Source: Megamerina dolium (Eukaryota; Arthropoda; Insecta; Diptera; Megamerinidae). Taken from it: 64,000 bases of DNA. The position numbers were made by a program, and so were the translations under genes. The notes under the pieces were generated by a model, which searched no databases, was not told the origin of the DNA, and was given only the letters and a program-made list of their open reading frames with translations. How positions within the stretch are numbered: position 1 is the stretch's first letter; each line of letters opens with the position of its first letter. Positions 11,190-23,305 of the stretch are shown one piece after another. The DNA is taken from positions 19,433,437 to 19,497,436 of the forward strand of contig OY978530.1 in the NCBI GenBank assembly GCA_963854835.1, written 5' to 3'.

Positions 11190-12374
11190 TTGAAGCCTAT
11201 GCTCAGCAACCTGATTGGACCTTATCAGTGTGGCTTCAGACCTGGTAAATCCACCATCGACCAGATTTTCACACTGCGCCAAATCCTGGAGAAGACCCAA
11301 GAAAAACAGATCGACACACACCACCTATTTGTTGATTATAAAGCCGCTTTCGACAGTCCGGTAAGGGATTACCTGTACGCAACAATGTCTGAGTTCGGTA
11401 TTCCTGCAAAGCTCATTCGACTTTGTAGAATGACACTGCATAACTCCCGTTGTGCAGTGAAAATTGGGAAGGACCTCTCCGCACCGTTTAATACCGAACG
11501 GGGTTTCAGACAAGGTGATTCGTTATCGTGCGACTTCTTCAATCTTATTATGGAGAAAATAATACGAGCTGCTGATCTACGACATAATGGCACTATCTTC
11601 AACAAAAGTGTCATGCTGTTAGCGTATGCCGACGATATTGACATAATCGGCATGAACACGCGAGCAGTCAGTGCAGCATTCTCAGAGTTGGAAAGAGAGT
11701 CGCGTCGGATGGGTCTCACGGTGAACGAGGGAAAGACGAAGTATCTAGTGTCAACAAACAAAGAGTCCCGGCGTCTTGGACAGCACGTCACTGTTAATAA
11801 CTACGCTTTTGAAGTAGTAAGGGACTTTGTCTATCTTGGAACCAGCATCAACAACTGTAATGACTCTTGCTAACAGGTGCTACTTTGGACTATTGAACAA
11901 TTGAGAAGTCGAGCCCTCTCTCGACGAACGAAACCTACACTCTACAAGTCTCTCATCATGCCTGTCCTAACATATGTCAATCGAACAAGTTCCACCTCAG
12001 ATGAGCGAATGCTTGGAGTTTTCGAGAGAAAAGTCCTACGCATGATCTTTGGACCTATTTGCGTTGGTGGCGAGTACCGAATTACGTACCGAATAACGAT
12101 TGAGCTGTACGAGCTGTATGCTGATATTGATATTGTAAAGCGCTTCAAAATCCAGCGGCTGCTCTGGCTAGGTCATGTCGAGCGAATGGAAGAACATGCT
12201 CCAGCTAAGAAGGTGTTATATTCGGAACCCGCTGGAGGACGTCGCAGAAGAAGAAGACCAAACCTCCGGTGGAAAGACCAAGTACTGGAGAACCTGACGG
12301 CGCTTGGAATTTCTAACTGGCGCCAGCTAGCGAAGAACAGAGATGGCTGGCGAAGCATGTTATTTTCGGCCTAA
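11190..12374 (+). pseudogene. RTE reverse transcriptase, frameshifted
   Basis: Two frames. 11,190-11,873 holds the fingers/palm: QCGFRPGKSTIDQIFTLRQ, VDYKAAFDSP, GFRQGDSLSCDFFNLIME and the catalytic box LAYADDIDIIG. 11,877-12,374 holds the thumb and C-terminus: TLYKSLIMPVLTY, RKVLRMIFGP, RLLWLGHVERM, RRRRRPNLRWKDQV. A stop and frame change sit at 11,871-11,880. Upstream RT sequence at about 10,900-11,190 (DEVETAILRVKNNKAAGADGLPAEL) is also present but shifted. The RQGD and YADD motifs identify a non-LTR RT; the RTE assignment rests on overall similarity from memory. Confidence 0.85.
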
Positions 12375-12487
12375 ATCGATATTCGGTTGTTATGGCCACA
12401 TAAGTAAGTAAGTAAGTAATTGAATTGGAATTTTAAGGGGAAGTGGGTAGTCATGGCTAGCAAGGTATATATATACATATATATATA

Positions 12488-13259
12488 CGAGGGCGGATTG
12501 ATAAAGAAGCTACCTAAGTACGAAAAAGGCAGCACAAACACAAAATCTTTTTTTTTTTTGCAATTGCGATCTGGCAAACGTCAGCTGTTAAAATTTCACC
12601 AAAATTCATCGATTAGTTTATTTGCTGTAGTCGTTTGAAGTAACAAACTTTTGTGTTTTTTGAAAAATGGAAAAAAGTGAATTTCGTGCAGTGATTAAAC
12701 ACTATTATTTGAAAGGGAAAACGGCGAAAGAGACAAAATAAAAGCTCGATAAACATTACGGTGAGTCTGCTCCGTCAGATTACATGGTAAAATATTGGAT
12801 TGCTGAATTTAAACGCGGCCGAATAAGCACTGCAACAATAACATCAACAGGCCAAAAGAGGTGGTTGCTGAAGAAAATATCAAGAAAATCCTCGATATCG
12901 TTATGAATGATCGCCGAGTCAAGTTGCGTGAGATTGTTGAAATGGTAAACGTCCTATATGAACGTGTGTTCAACATTTTGCATGAACATTTGCATATGAA
13001 AAAGCTATCGGCAAGATGGGTGCCACGTTTGCTCAGTGTCAAACAAAAACGAGTTCGAGAGACCACTTCACAGCGGTGTTTGGACATGATAAAGCGTAAT
13101 CCTGTTGATTTTTGGCGTGGTTTAATAACTGTTGATGAAATGTGGGTCCACCACTACACACCTGAAACCAAAAATCAATCGAAACAATGAGTGGCAGCTG
13201 GTGCAAGTGCTCCGAAGAAGGCGAAGGCAGTGAAATCGGCTGGCAAGATTATAGCATAA
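12488..13259 (+). mobile_element. Mariner fragment, 3'-truncated
   Basis: It starts at a TA (12,486-12,487) with CGAGGGCGGATTGATAA, a mariner-like terminal sequence. An ATG at 12,667 opens a mariner transposase N-terminus (EKSEFRAVIKHYYLKGKTAKE) that hits a TAA at once. The frame at 12,861-13,190 contains WVPRLLSVKQK and the first catalytic Asp ([21 protein letters not shown]). The sequence continues as [17 protein letters not shown] out of frame, then breaks off just before the expected FWD box, where a TA-rich region starts. The second and third catalytic Asp and the right terminal repeat are lost. Confidence 0.85.
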
Positions 13260-13290
13260 CATACATACACGCATAATTATAAATAAAAAA

Positions 13291-15174
<1,884 letters not shown>

Positions 15175-15208
15175 TATGTATACATATCTATATACATATA
15201 TATATGTA

Positions 15209-15287
<79 letters not shown>

Positions 15288-15306
15288 CATATATATTTAC
15301 ATATAT

Positions 15307-15358
<52 letters not shown>
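15175..15358. repeat. (TA)n microsatellite
   Basis: (TA)n with TATG/TAC interruptions to the right of Tc1 element 2. Bases 15,359-15,483 are AT-rich without a recognised feature. Confidence 0.96.
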
Positions 15359-16258
15359 TAGTATTTATAATAAAAATGCTTTTCTTTTTTATTAGACAAT
15401 TTTTTTATTACTAAATTTCACATTCCGTGTCGCTGTTTAAATTCTATTGAGTGTACTTGTCTGGTAGATTAAAATTACAAGATGTTTTTGTCAATTCCCT
15501 GTATTCTGTGCTTAAAACTTTCATACGATATAGTTAAAAGAGATTAAGGCTATTGATACGGCTTGAGAATAGTGGAACAATGTCTCCCAATATCTCCCAT
15601 ACCTGAAAAGTGCAATGTCCTCAATGTATTTTTCTTATTTACAAATTAAATTTTTCTTGAAAACAACCAAATAGATATGTGTTTTCTTTGACAAAAACTA
15701 TATAATTTTGGAATTTTAACTTATTCGTTATCATAAAATATGATAGAGAAAAACATATTTTTTTCTGCAGACATTTTTCGTTTTAATGATATAACTAAAA
15801 AAAAGCATTTATAAATTAAATTAATTTTATTTTTGCTTTTAAATTGATTTTTATATTTTCTGACTCTTTGGTTTTTAAATTTAACAACATGATACTTTCC
15901 ATCTTCTTCGGTTTGAAGCAGTCGTACTTTTTTATAAGGGTTAGATATATTGCCTAATTTTTTCCTTGAATTTTCGGCATTTACAAAATTAATATCAATA
16001 TCATTCTCTTTCCTTTAAGTCAATGCTCGTCAAATAACATTCGTTATCCGATTTTCAAAAATCTACAATAATCTTTTCTCGAATTTCTTTAACCGGGGGC
16101 GTAATTTTGAATGGCAATTTGTTGGATATGTAGTCGTTTTTACAATGATTGCACAATTCACATTCATTTATTACTTTAGAAAATTTCTAATTACGTTAGA
16201 AAAATAGTAATGTTATTTGCAAAATATCTTGTTGTTTTATTTCTTAAACACGTGTGAG

Positions 16259-16348
16259 GGTGCCGTAGCTCAGTGGTTAGTGTGTTGGCCTTCTGATCTG
16301 TAGGTCGTGGGTTCAATCCCCGGCTGAAGCATAACAAATTTAATATCG
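16259..16348 (+). mobile_element. tRNA-derived SINE, copy 3 (head only)
   Basis: Only the tRNA-like head and about 25 bp of body remain, with both Pol III boxes. It is truncated at TAATATCG. The preceding about 55 bp (AATAGTAATGTTATTTGC onward) also precede the SINE at 7,727, so the SINE inserted once and was later copied together with gypsy sequence. Confidence 0.88.
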
Positions 16349-16393
16349 GCCCGGGATGTACTTCACATTAAATTCGAACTCATTGAGTCTGAT

Positions 16394-17371
16394 CTACCAC
16401 ATTTGCAATATTACTTTCGGATCCCTTAAATTGTATAGCCACTGCAATGATCTATGATGGCTACTAATAACGAACTTTCTACCATATAGGTATGACCTAA
16501 AGTATTTTGTGCCCCATACTATTGCCAAACGCTCTTTCTCAGTGGCTGTGTAGTGCAATCCGTAGTCAATGTAAACCACTTTTTATATTTAGGATACGCC
16601 AAAATCGGCGTTATTAATTTTTATATACTATTCACAACTTCAAGGTATTCCTTATCAGAAAAGTTTATCTTACTACCTTTTTTTAACCAGTTGGTCAAAG
16701 TCTTGGTAATTTTTGAAAAATTGTGAATAAACTTACGGTAGAATCACGCTAAATTTAAGAATTGTTTTATTTCTTCTTTCGTTGTAGGAACAGTATAATT
16801 CAAGATTGCTTTTATTTTACTAGGACTTGGTTTAATACCTATTTATATCATCACCAAAGAATTCAGTTTCTCGCTTTAACAACTCGCATTTATTTATTTG
16901 GATTTTCAGATTTGCTTAAATCTTTTGCGCCTGGAGTGATGTACTGAAAACTACTATATCATCTAAATATACCATGCAGTCTTTTCGTAGTAAGGCATCG
17001 AAAGCTCTGTTTATCAGCCTTTGGAATGTTGCTGGGTCATTTTTGAGCCCAAATGGCATTCGTAAAGATTCATAATCACCATATTGAGTTGAAAAGGCAG
17101 TCTTTTGTCTATCTACAGGGTGTGTTTCGCTGTAATGAAAACCTTGTACTAAATCAATGGTCGAGAAGTACAAATATGTACCTAATATGTCAAGAATCTC
17201 ATCCGTTTTGGGTATAGAGTACCAGTCGTCAATAGTGATACTATTCAGCTTACGAAAACTGATTACAATTCTCCATTTCTCTTTTCCTGAAGCATCAGGG
17301 TTTTTTGGCACAACCCAAATCGATGCAGAGTATGGAGAGTTGCTGAGGCAAATAACTTGCTGCTCAAGCAT
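16394..17371 (-). pseudogene. Gypsy RT/RNase H, decayed
   Basis: 16,916-17,371 encodes RT fingers and palm: [62 protein letters not shown] and the active site [10 protein letters not shown]. 16,394-16,579 encodes RNase H tail motifs (NYTATEKE-like TATEKERLAIVWGTKYFRSY, HHRSLQWLYNLRDP). The stretch between has multiple stops. The layout and motifs resemble the 17.6/297 group of Ty3/gypsy elements; it is non-functional. Confidence 0.85.
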
Positions 17372-17597
17372 TTCTTTTACTTCCAGATACCTCTAGGACT
17401 TGACGTAGATTGGGTCTTCATGAATGGCCGTTATCTTATGTTTTATTTCATGAGTGAATGCGAGCTTTTCTCCCTCTATATAGAAAAAATTCTTATGTTT
17501 ATCTAAAAACCTTTTCAATTTATACGATTCTTCTGAATTTATCTGCTCCAGCCGAAATTTGTTTTCTTTAAAATTTCTTCTATCATTATTGTAAAAA

Positions 17598-18407
17598 TGT
17601 TAGTGATTGTATCTGTAAACACGAATATCTTTATTTGGCAATGTTATAGCCTAGACAGACGGCAGCCTAATTCCGGATTACCTAGTTAATTCGAATTAAC
17701 TCGGGCATTAACTGCAGCTAATCCGCATAAACTCTATGAGTTAATTCTCAAAATAAAAGAGGATTAGGGCAATTTGCGATGGCAACACTGCTGAAAATTT
17801 TCTATTGTGAATTTTTCTCCATCCATTTTACAATATATTAGGTGTGTTGGCTAACGAAAAACTTTCAACAATTGTTTACAGATTTCAACATGAAAAGTGT
17901 TGGCGCACAAATAAATCCAACTGTCAATTATGAACGGTGAATGTCAATTTACAAGTTTCTGATAGTTTTCAGTTCACGTACTTCTTGTAGATTTTCTTAT
18001 ATCGAGAGTGATAGATGACAGAAATTGATAGTGATAGTAATGTAAGTGGACAGACCTAATAAAACAGCAATCAGCCGATTAGTTAATCCGCAATACTGCC
18101 GTCTGTCAGGTTATTATTTTATTCGAATTAAGTGCGCCGGTAATCCGGAATTAGGCTGCCGTCTGTCTAGGCTATTACAGATATAAATGGATTTATATTT
18201 AGAAATATAATCAAAATGTAATTATCAGAAAAAATGGCGTTCGTTTATTCGATTCGCGTGCTTTCGTTGAAACTTCTTAAATGTCTGTCCATTCTTTCTG
18301 GTATGCTACTTGTCGTCTTGTCTTCTTCATTTGTTTTCTTGCTTTTGTCTTTTGGATTTGCCAGATGATTTTTGTTCTTCGATCGTAGACGACAATCTAT
18401 TCTGACA
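17598..18407 (-). repeat. LTR 1 of the array (810 bp, carries MITE)
   Basis: A complete LTR, TG at 17,598 to CA at 18,407. It contains a 528-bp MITE at 17,647-18,174, so the LTR proper is only about 280 bp. As the leftmost LTR on a - strand element it is the 3' LTR of unit 1. Confidence 0.88.
17647..18174. mobile_element. 528-bp MITE with perfect 36-bp TIRs (in LTR 1)
   Basis: Ends TAGCCTAGACAGACGGCAGC... and the exact inverse, 36 bp, flanked by TTA direct repeats at 17,644-17,646 and 18,175-18,177. A 3-bp TTA duplication fits the PIF/Harbinger target preference (TWA), so this is a tentative Harbinger-type MITE. It has no ORF. It occupies the same site in every LTR of the array. Confidence 0.85.
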
Positions 18408-21400
18408 TATTATGACTTCCCCTTTGATTTGCAGTTTTACAATAGTATATCTCATAGTCGTTTAATTTTTCCGGGGCTTTAAGTTTTCTGCCTGATCTTT
18501 GCCTTGGTTGACTAATTTGTTGATTGTTCTCGAGGGCGGAGTTTGGACTGGGAATTTTGGCAGGATCACTTCATTCGGCTTGGTGTGGTGTTTCTTTTTG
18601 GTTTGTTTGGAATTCGGTTGATTAATCTGTTTGTGTTGATTGTTGGCTTATTTGTTCGGCTTCCTGGTGTCTTTCGGTAAGTTCTTCATCTGTGGATCTG
18701 TGGATGAGACGGGTTCCTGAGATTTCTGTTTGCTGGTTTTTGGCTTCATTATGTGAATAGTGTTTCTTCTATAGAGTTTGTCTTGTGAATTTATTACAAA
18801 TGATCGTTCGGCTACCTTCTGTTCGATTCCTTCCTTTAACCCATTTTTAGTTTGGATTTCGCTTTATGTATATCTCGTCTCCTAGTTCTAGCTCTATTTC
18901 TTTTTGTGTTCCTCTGTGGAAGTACTTTTTGTTGTGTCGACGTTGTTGCTTTATTTTGTTTGGCACGTTTGGTACTATTTCTTGGCTCAAATTTCTGGCT
19001 GGAATGTCGCACCTTAGCCATCTGCAGAATAGACGTTTTGCTGAGCTGGAGCCAATTTTGTTTGGTGTGTTTCTCCAAATTAATAGCGATTTGTAGAAAT
19101 CCGAGTTCGAGGCTAGGCTTTCTTTATTATGTGTTTCGCAATCTTTACTGCTGCTTCCGCTTTCCCATTTGCTTGTTGGTGATGTGGGTTCGATGTTTGG
19201 TGATTGAATTCCCATTTGTTTGCGAATTTTTTGAATTCATAGCTGACAAAATTAGTTCCGTTATCGATGACGACTTTGCAGAGTGTGCCGTGTCTACTAA
19301 AATTCTTTCGGCATATGTTTATAGTGGTGGTGGCTGATAAATTGTCTAGCTCGACGACTTCGAAGTAGTCCGAATAGTGATATACAGTAAACAGGAAATA
19401 ATTTGTTTTATTTTTTATCGGCACTTCGAATACGTCAATGGAAACAATTTCAAACGGAGTGGGATATCTCTTGAATTATAAGTGATTCTCGTTGTTGTTG
19501 TCTTGCGGATGCGATACATGTTTCGCAGGCTTGTATCATCTGTTTGATTTCATCCGTGATACCTATCCAATATACGGTTTCTCTCGCCAGTTTTAGTATT
19601 GATTCGATACCTAGGTGTGGTTGGTGTAGTTTGTCCAATATTTCGCGTCTCATTTGTTGTGGCGCTATCAGTCGATTGCCTTTGAAAATCAAATCGTTGT
19701 TTGTGACTAGTTCATCCCTTATTTTCCAATGTTGTTTAATGCTCTCGTTTACTTTTGAATTATCTTCGCTCCATCCCTCTTTTATTGTCTTTATCAAAAT
19801 TTGAATAACATATTCTTTGGCTGTAGCTTGTTGTAATTTTTTCGTTGTGTTACTGATAGGCTTATACTCGAAGTCGTTGACGTTGTTGAATTGTTCGCAT
19901 TCTTTGTCGATTTTGTAGATCTCGGCGTAGCTTTGAGAATGGTAGTCTTCTGGTGCTCTGGACAGTGTGTCGGCTAGGTACATTTCTGTTCCCTTTCTGT
20001 ATTTGATGCTAAAGTTGTATTTTTGAAGTTCCAGTGTCATTTGTTGTTGTCACTTCGGAGTTTTTAAGAGTGGTTTTTTGAATATGTTGATTAGCGGAGA
20101 GTGATCAGTTTCTATGGTTATGTTTTTTTTCCCGCAAATATATTGGTGAAATCGTCTACATGCAAATAAGACTGCTAGCATTTCCTTTTATATCTGCGCA
20201 TAGTTTTGTTGTATTGGAGTTAGTGTTTTAGATGCATATATTATCGGGTGTCCATTTTGTAGTAGTACACTACCTAATGCGAATGAAGATGCGTCTGTCT
20301 GTATAACGACTGGTTTGTGTATGTCGTAGTATTTTAGGACTAGTTTCTCTGTTAATATGTTCTTTATCTTGGAGAATGCTGCACTTTGCTCGTCTTTCCA
20401 TATGAAATTGTTTTTTTACTTCGCAAAGGTTTTGTTAATTCGGATAAATTTTTTATAAATTTGCTTAGGTATGTTACTGTTCCGAGGAACGTTAGTGTCT
20501 TTTTTGTATTTCGGTGTTGGCATATTTCTTATTGCTGATATTTTGTTCGAGTCTGGTATCATGCCTTCGCTTGAGAGTATATGTCCAAAAAATTTAATCT
20601 CGCTTTGGCAGACTTTTATTTTGTCTCGGTTGATTTTGAGGTTTTCTTGTCGAAGGCGTCTTAGTAGTTGCTCTAGATTTTTATTATGGTCGCTTGTAGC
20701 TATTTCTTTGTTTTTCCCTTTTCCGAAAACTTTATACAGGCTTTATACCAAATGGAACGCGCTTGAACCAATATTTGCCATATTGTGTCCAGAATGACGT
20801 TAGTTTGCTACTTTTTTCGTCCAGTGGTAGTTGCCAGAATTCATGCTTGGCGTCTTATATCGAGAAGATTTTTGCATCTGCTAGTTCTGCTAGAATTTCT
20901 TCTACGGTTGGTAGTTGATACTTTACGTCTTTAAGTGCTTTGGGTCAATGTATATTCTCATCTTTTTCTCTTTTTTTACTAGGACGAGATTGCTGGTCCA
21001 TTCGGTAAAGGCTTGTTCTTTTTTGATAACGCCCATTTATTCCATTTCCTGTAGTGTTGCCTTCATTTCTTCGCGCTATGCAATGGGAATTCTTCTAGGT
21101 GATTCACTTCTGGAGGGATTGTGTTATCGATTTCTAGAGAAATGTTTCCTTTTAATTTTCCAAGGCCTTGAAATACGTCGTCGTAAGCTTCGATGATTTT
21201 GTGAGCTTCAGTTTCTGTTGTGTTTTTTCCAACGATTTTGCATATTTAAATGAGTTTTAATATCTGGCATGTTTGTAGAGACAGTAGTGGGCAATGGTCG
21301 CTTTTTATTACATAGAACGATAATTTATGTTCGGTGTTCTTGTGTTGTAAGTTTAGTTTCGTTTTACCAATGGCTGTGATCTGTGGTCCTTCTACTGTTT

Positions 21401-22495
21401 TGAGTATTGTTTTTGTAGTGGTATTATAGGTGTTTCTTCGATTTCCTTTAGGTTTTTTATTCCAATGAGATTGCAGGTTGCTCCTGTATCTAGTTGACAT
21501 TTTATGTACTGAACCTTGTTTTTGCTGTAGATGACGTTTACGTTTACGTAGAGGCGTTTTTCTTCCCTATTCGGTATATATGATTGTAGCGCGAGCTCTT
21601 CGTCCTGTGATTCGGATGTTTCGTTGGTGTTGTTTGTTGTCTTAACTGGTCTTCCTTTTGTGAATTTAGATAAGTACATTTTTGTCCAGTGACTTTTTTT
21701 ATTGCAGTTGTTACATGTCGAGTTTCTCGCTCTGCACTGCTGCAGACTTTTTTGATATTCCATGCCGCAATATTTGAACGTTCTCTGATTGATCGATTTG
21801 TGCTTTGCATATTCTTTCTTGCTCTGTGTTTGGACTTTATTTACTTCTGCCGGCTTGTTTTTGATGGTTCTCATCTGTTTTTCTGTCGTCTCCTTTGATC
21901 TGCATGTTTCTATAGCTTTTTCCAAAGTAATGTTACTGTCCAACAATAGTTTTTCTCTGATGTCATGGTGTTTTATTGAGCAGATGATTTTGTTGAGTTT
22001 TTTTTTATGAGTCCCCTCAGCCTGTTGAAGTACTCGTCGATGATTCGTCTTGGTCTTGGTTGGCCATGCTGAATTTGGCTCTTATGTATCGCTTATTGAC
22101 TGTTGGCATTAGATGTTTTTCAATTTCATTTAGTAGGAAACTCGCTGTTGCTGCAGCAACTTCTGGTATGGGCAGGTTCGCGTACCTTCTGAAGATGGTA
22201 CGCGATGGTAGTGCTGTTAACAGGATTGCTTTTTTGGTTCCTCGCCCTGATGTGTTAGCCCTGTTGCAGTGAGGTAGTTTTGCCACTGTTGTTTCAAGTA
22301 TTTGATATTCTCGCTTACGTCGTCTTCCCTTATATTTGCGGGTTCGGAAAGCGGAACTTGTGGCAATTCGACAATTGTCACTTTTGCTATCATTTCGGCG
22401 CGTAGTGCAGCAACTTGCTTTTTTAGTTCCTCTCCCTCGCTAATTTTGATTTTGTGTTGTACGTGTGTTCGCACACACTTGATACGATGTAATAA
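18408..22495 (-). mobile_element. Gypsy array internal region, unit 1
   Basis: 4,088 bp between LTR 1 and LTR 2, with gag and pol remains on the - strand. It is almost identical to unit 2 over its whole length, including broken frames. The only length difference found is 5 bp in the T-run near 20,408-20,416 compared with 25,304-25,310. Confidence 0.9.
18847..22474 (-). pseudogene. gag-pol remnants, unit 1
   Basis: Read from right to left. Gag-like frames lie at 22,017-22,474. A CCHC-like segment (CGMEYQKS, CNNCNKKSHWTK) and an aspartic protease (CQLDTGATCNLIG) lie at 21,392-21,946. RT is recognisable only as scattered pieces at 20,450-21,200, with RNase H at 20,170-20,400 (QTDASSFALGSVLLQ). 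19,450-20,040 has RNase H/tether (KYRKGTEMYLADTLSRAPED) and the integrase zinc finger (HQPHLG, CETC). 19,113-19,424 has the integrase core (VVIDNGTNFVSYEF; HHQQANGKAEAAVK with the catalytic Glu), and 18,847-19,215 the C-terminus. The DTLSRAPED and integrase style resembles the Mag/K02A2.6 lineage. Several stops and shifts make it inactive. Confidence 0.85.
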
Positions 22496-23305
22496 TGTTA
22501 GTGATTGTATCTGTAAATAGGAATATCTTTATTTGGCAATATTATAGCCTAGACAGACGGCAGCCTAATTCCGGATTACCGAGTTAATTCGAATTAACTC
22601 GGGCATTAACTGCAGCTAATCCGCATAAACTCTATGAGTTAATTCTCAAAATAAAAGAGGATTAGGGCAATTTGCGATGGCAACACTGCTGAAAATTGTC
22701 TATTGTGAATTTTTCCCCATCCATTTTACAATATATTAGGTGTGTTCGCTAACGAAAAACTTTCAACAATTGTTTACAGATTTCAACATGAAAAGTGTTG
22801 GCGAACAAATAAATCCAACTGTCAATTATGAACGGTGAATGTCAATTTACAAGTTTCTGATAGTTTTCAGTTCACGTACTTCTTGTAGATTTTCTTATAT
22901 CGAGAGTGATAGATGACAGAAATTGATAGTGATAGTAATGTAAGTGGAGAGACCTAATAAAACAGCAATCAGCCGTTTAGTTAATCCGCAATACTGCCGT
23001 CTGTCAGGTTATTATTTTATTCGGATTAAGTGCGCCGGTATTCCGGAATTAGGCTGCCGTCTGTCTAGGCTATTACAGATATAAATGGATTTATATTTAG
23101 AAATATAATCAAAATGTAATTATCAGAAAAAATGGCGTTCGTTTATTCGATTCGCGTGCTTTCGTTGAAACTTCTTAAATGTCTGTCCATTCTTTCTGGT
23201 ATGCTACTTGTCGTCTTGTCTTCTTCATTTGTTTTCTTGCTTTTGTCTTTTGGATTTGCCAGATGATTTTTGTTCTTCGATCGTAGACGACAATCTATTC
23301 TGACA
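22496..23305 (-). repeat. LTR 2 of the array (shared, carries MITE)
   Basis: 810 bp, the same length as LTR 1, and shared between units 1 and 2. The MITE lies at 22,545-23,072 with TTA at both sides. Confidence 0.9.
22545..23072. mobile_element. 528-bp MITE in LTR 2
   Basis: Same element, site and TTA flanks as at 17,647-18,174, with only scattered substitutions. Confidence 0.85.

Larger units (their letters stand above)
9870..12419 (+). mobile_element. RTE-clade non-LTR retrotransposon, 5'-truncated
   Basis: One element made of the C-terminal half of an APE-type endonuclease, a linker, reverse transcriptase and C-terminal domain. It ends in a short tandem tail (TAAG)n at 12,401-12,419; simple-repeat 3' tails are typical of RTE elements. 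It begins inside the endonuclease domain, so the copy is 5'-truncated, as is usual for target-primed insertion. It has at least three coding breaks (10,671; about 11,040-11,190; 11,873). Confidence 0.88.
15484..17597 (-). mobile_element. Old gypsy element, 3' part (outer layer of the nest)
   Basis: 15,488-16,016 matches 6,234-6,770 closely; a deletion then removes sequence equal to about 6,770-7,210, and 16,017-16,258 resumes with integrase zinc-domain and flanking sequence matching 7,211-7,726 in pieces. A SINE head (16,259-16,348) follows, then RNase H and RT on the - strand (16,394-17,371). The element is interrupted at 17,598 by the LTR array and appears to continue with gag-like and leader sequence at 28,477-29,361 and 33,875-34,343. 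It is one split, strongly decayed Ty3/gypsy element; the continuity is inference from order and strand. Confidence 0.72.

Noticed and set aside
18852..19337. 161-codon hydrophobic + strand ORF (also 23,750-24,235)
   Set aside because: Antisense of the gypsy integrase; Phe/Leu/Cys-rich because it mirrors Lys/Glu/Asn-rich coding.
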